22,678 nt of DNA from JAZTZP01 sp045637525 (GTDB lineage: Bacteria; Bacillota; Clostridia; UBA1381), in NCBI GenBank assembly GCA_045637525.1, contig JAZTZP010000108.1:1-22678 (forward strand). Direction: 5' to 3'. Below, one piece after another: positions 22,651 to 22,678 of this stretch. The position numbers and the translations under genes were made by a program. Numbering within the stretch: the stretch's first letter is position 1; the number at the start of each line of letters is the position of its first letter. Below the pieces are notes generated by a model, which was not told the DNA's origin, did no database searches, and saw only the letters and a list, made by a program, of their open reading frames with translations.

Positions 22651-22678
22651 GTTCTTTACCGGTTTATTAGTAGATGTA

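Noticed and set aside
1..22678. CRISPR array, tRNA, rRNA, transposase or integrase
   Set aside because: I looked for regularly spaced repeats, tRNA-like cloverleaf sequences and recombinase motifs and found none. Mobility in the left part is inferred only from duplicated fragments and the broken spoIVA.

Overview
This window looks like a chromosomal piece of an AT-rich, low-GC Gram-positive anaerobe of the class Clostridia. The evidence is a sporulation gene (spoIVA), SLH-domain and stalk-domain envelope proteins, strong GGAGG ribosome binding sites, and the order small SRP RNA - dnaX - ybaB - recR. I cannot name a species from the sequence alone.

Positions 1-9060 read as an accessory region. 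They hold the 3' part of a GIY-YIG/DUF4357 protein, a flavin reductase, a secreted SLH protein, a stand-alone HipA-fold kinase (minus strand) divergent from a membrane-anchored protein of unknown function ('X'), a hipB-hipA toxin-antitoxin operon, a small unknown protein, and a zinc-ribbon/BspA-type leucine-rich repeat protein. Gene debris lies between these genes. One piece is a decayed 5' end of a second stand-alone kinase gene that still has a promoter. Another is an exact but internally deleted copy of the 3' half of X. The kinase and X share a divergent promoter region with a perfect 17-bp inverted repeat centred between their -35 boxes. Another inverted repeat brackets the hipBA promoter.

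At about 9120 the accessory region meets spoIVA (minus strand). SpoIVA has an intact ATPase and middle region but lacks about the last 80 residues of the family. This suggests that a rearrangement placed the accessory DNA against the gene.

Positions 10500-16400 carry a regulatory and metabolic island: two near-duplicate Gfo/Idh/MocA oxidoreductases (minus) around an AraC-type regulator (plus). Both oxidoreductases have the same promoter layout, with two AATATTGAY direct repeats 21 bp apart next to the -35 and a palindrome just after the -10. Next come a small XRE regulator, a secreted stalk-domain protein and a small cysteine-rich protein.

Positions 16600-19700 are housekeeping: SRP RNA, dnaX (with an A9 tract that could give a short gamma form by slippage), ybaB/ebfC and recR. 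The window ends with a minus-strand GH95 family glycoside hydrolase (probable alpha-L-fucosidase, cytoplasmic) with its own promoter and direct repeats, followed by a non-coding stretch with inverted repeats at the right edge. The oxidoreductases plus AraC regulator and the GH95 enzyme fit host- or plant-glycan sugar metabolism, but that link is inferred. I saw no tRNA, rRNA, CRISPR array, transposase or integrase.
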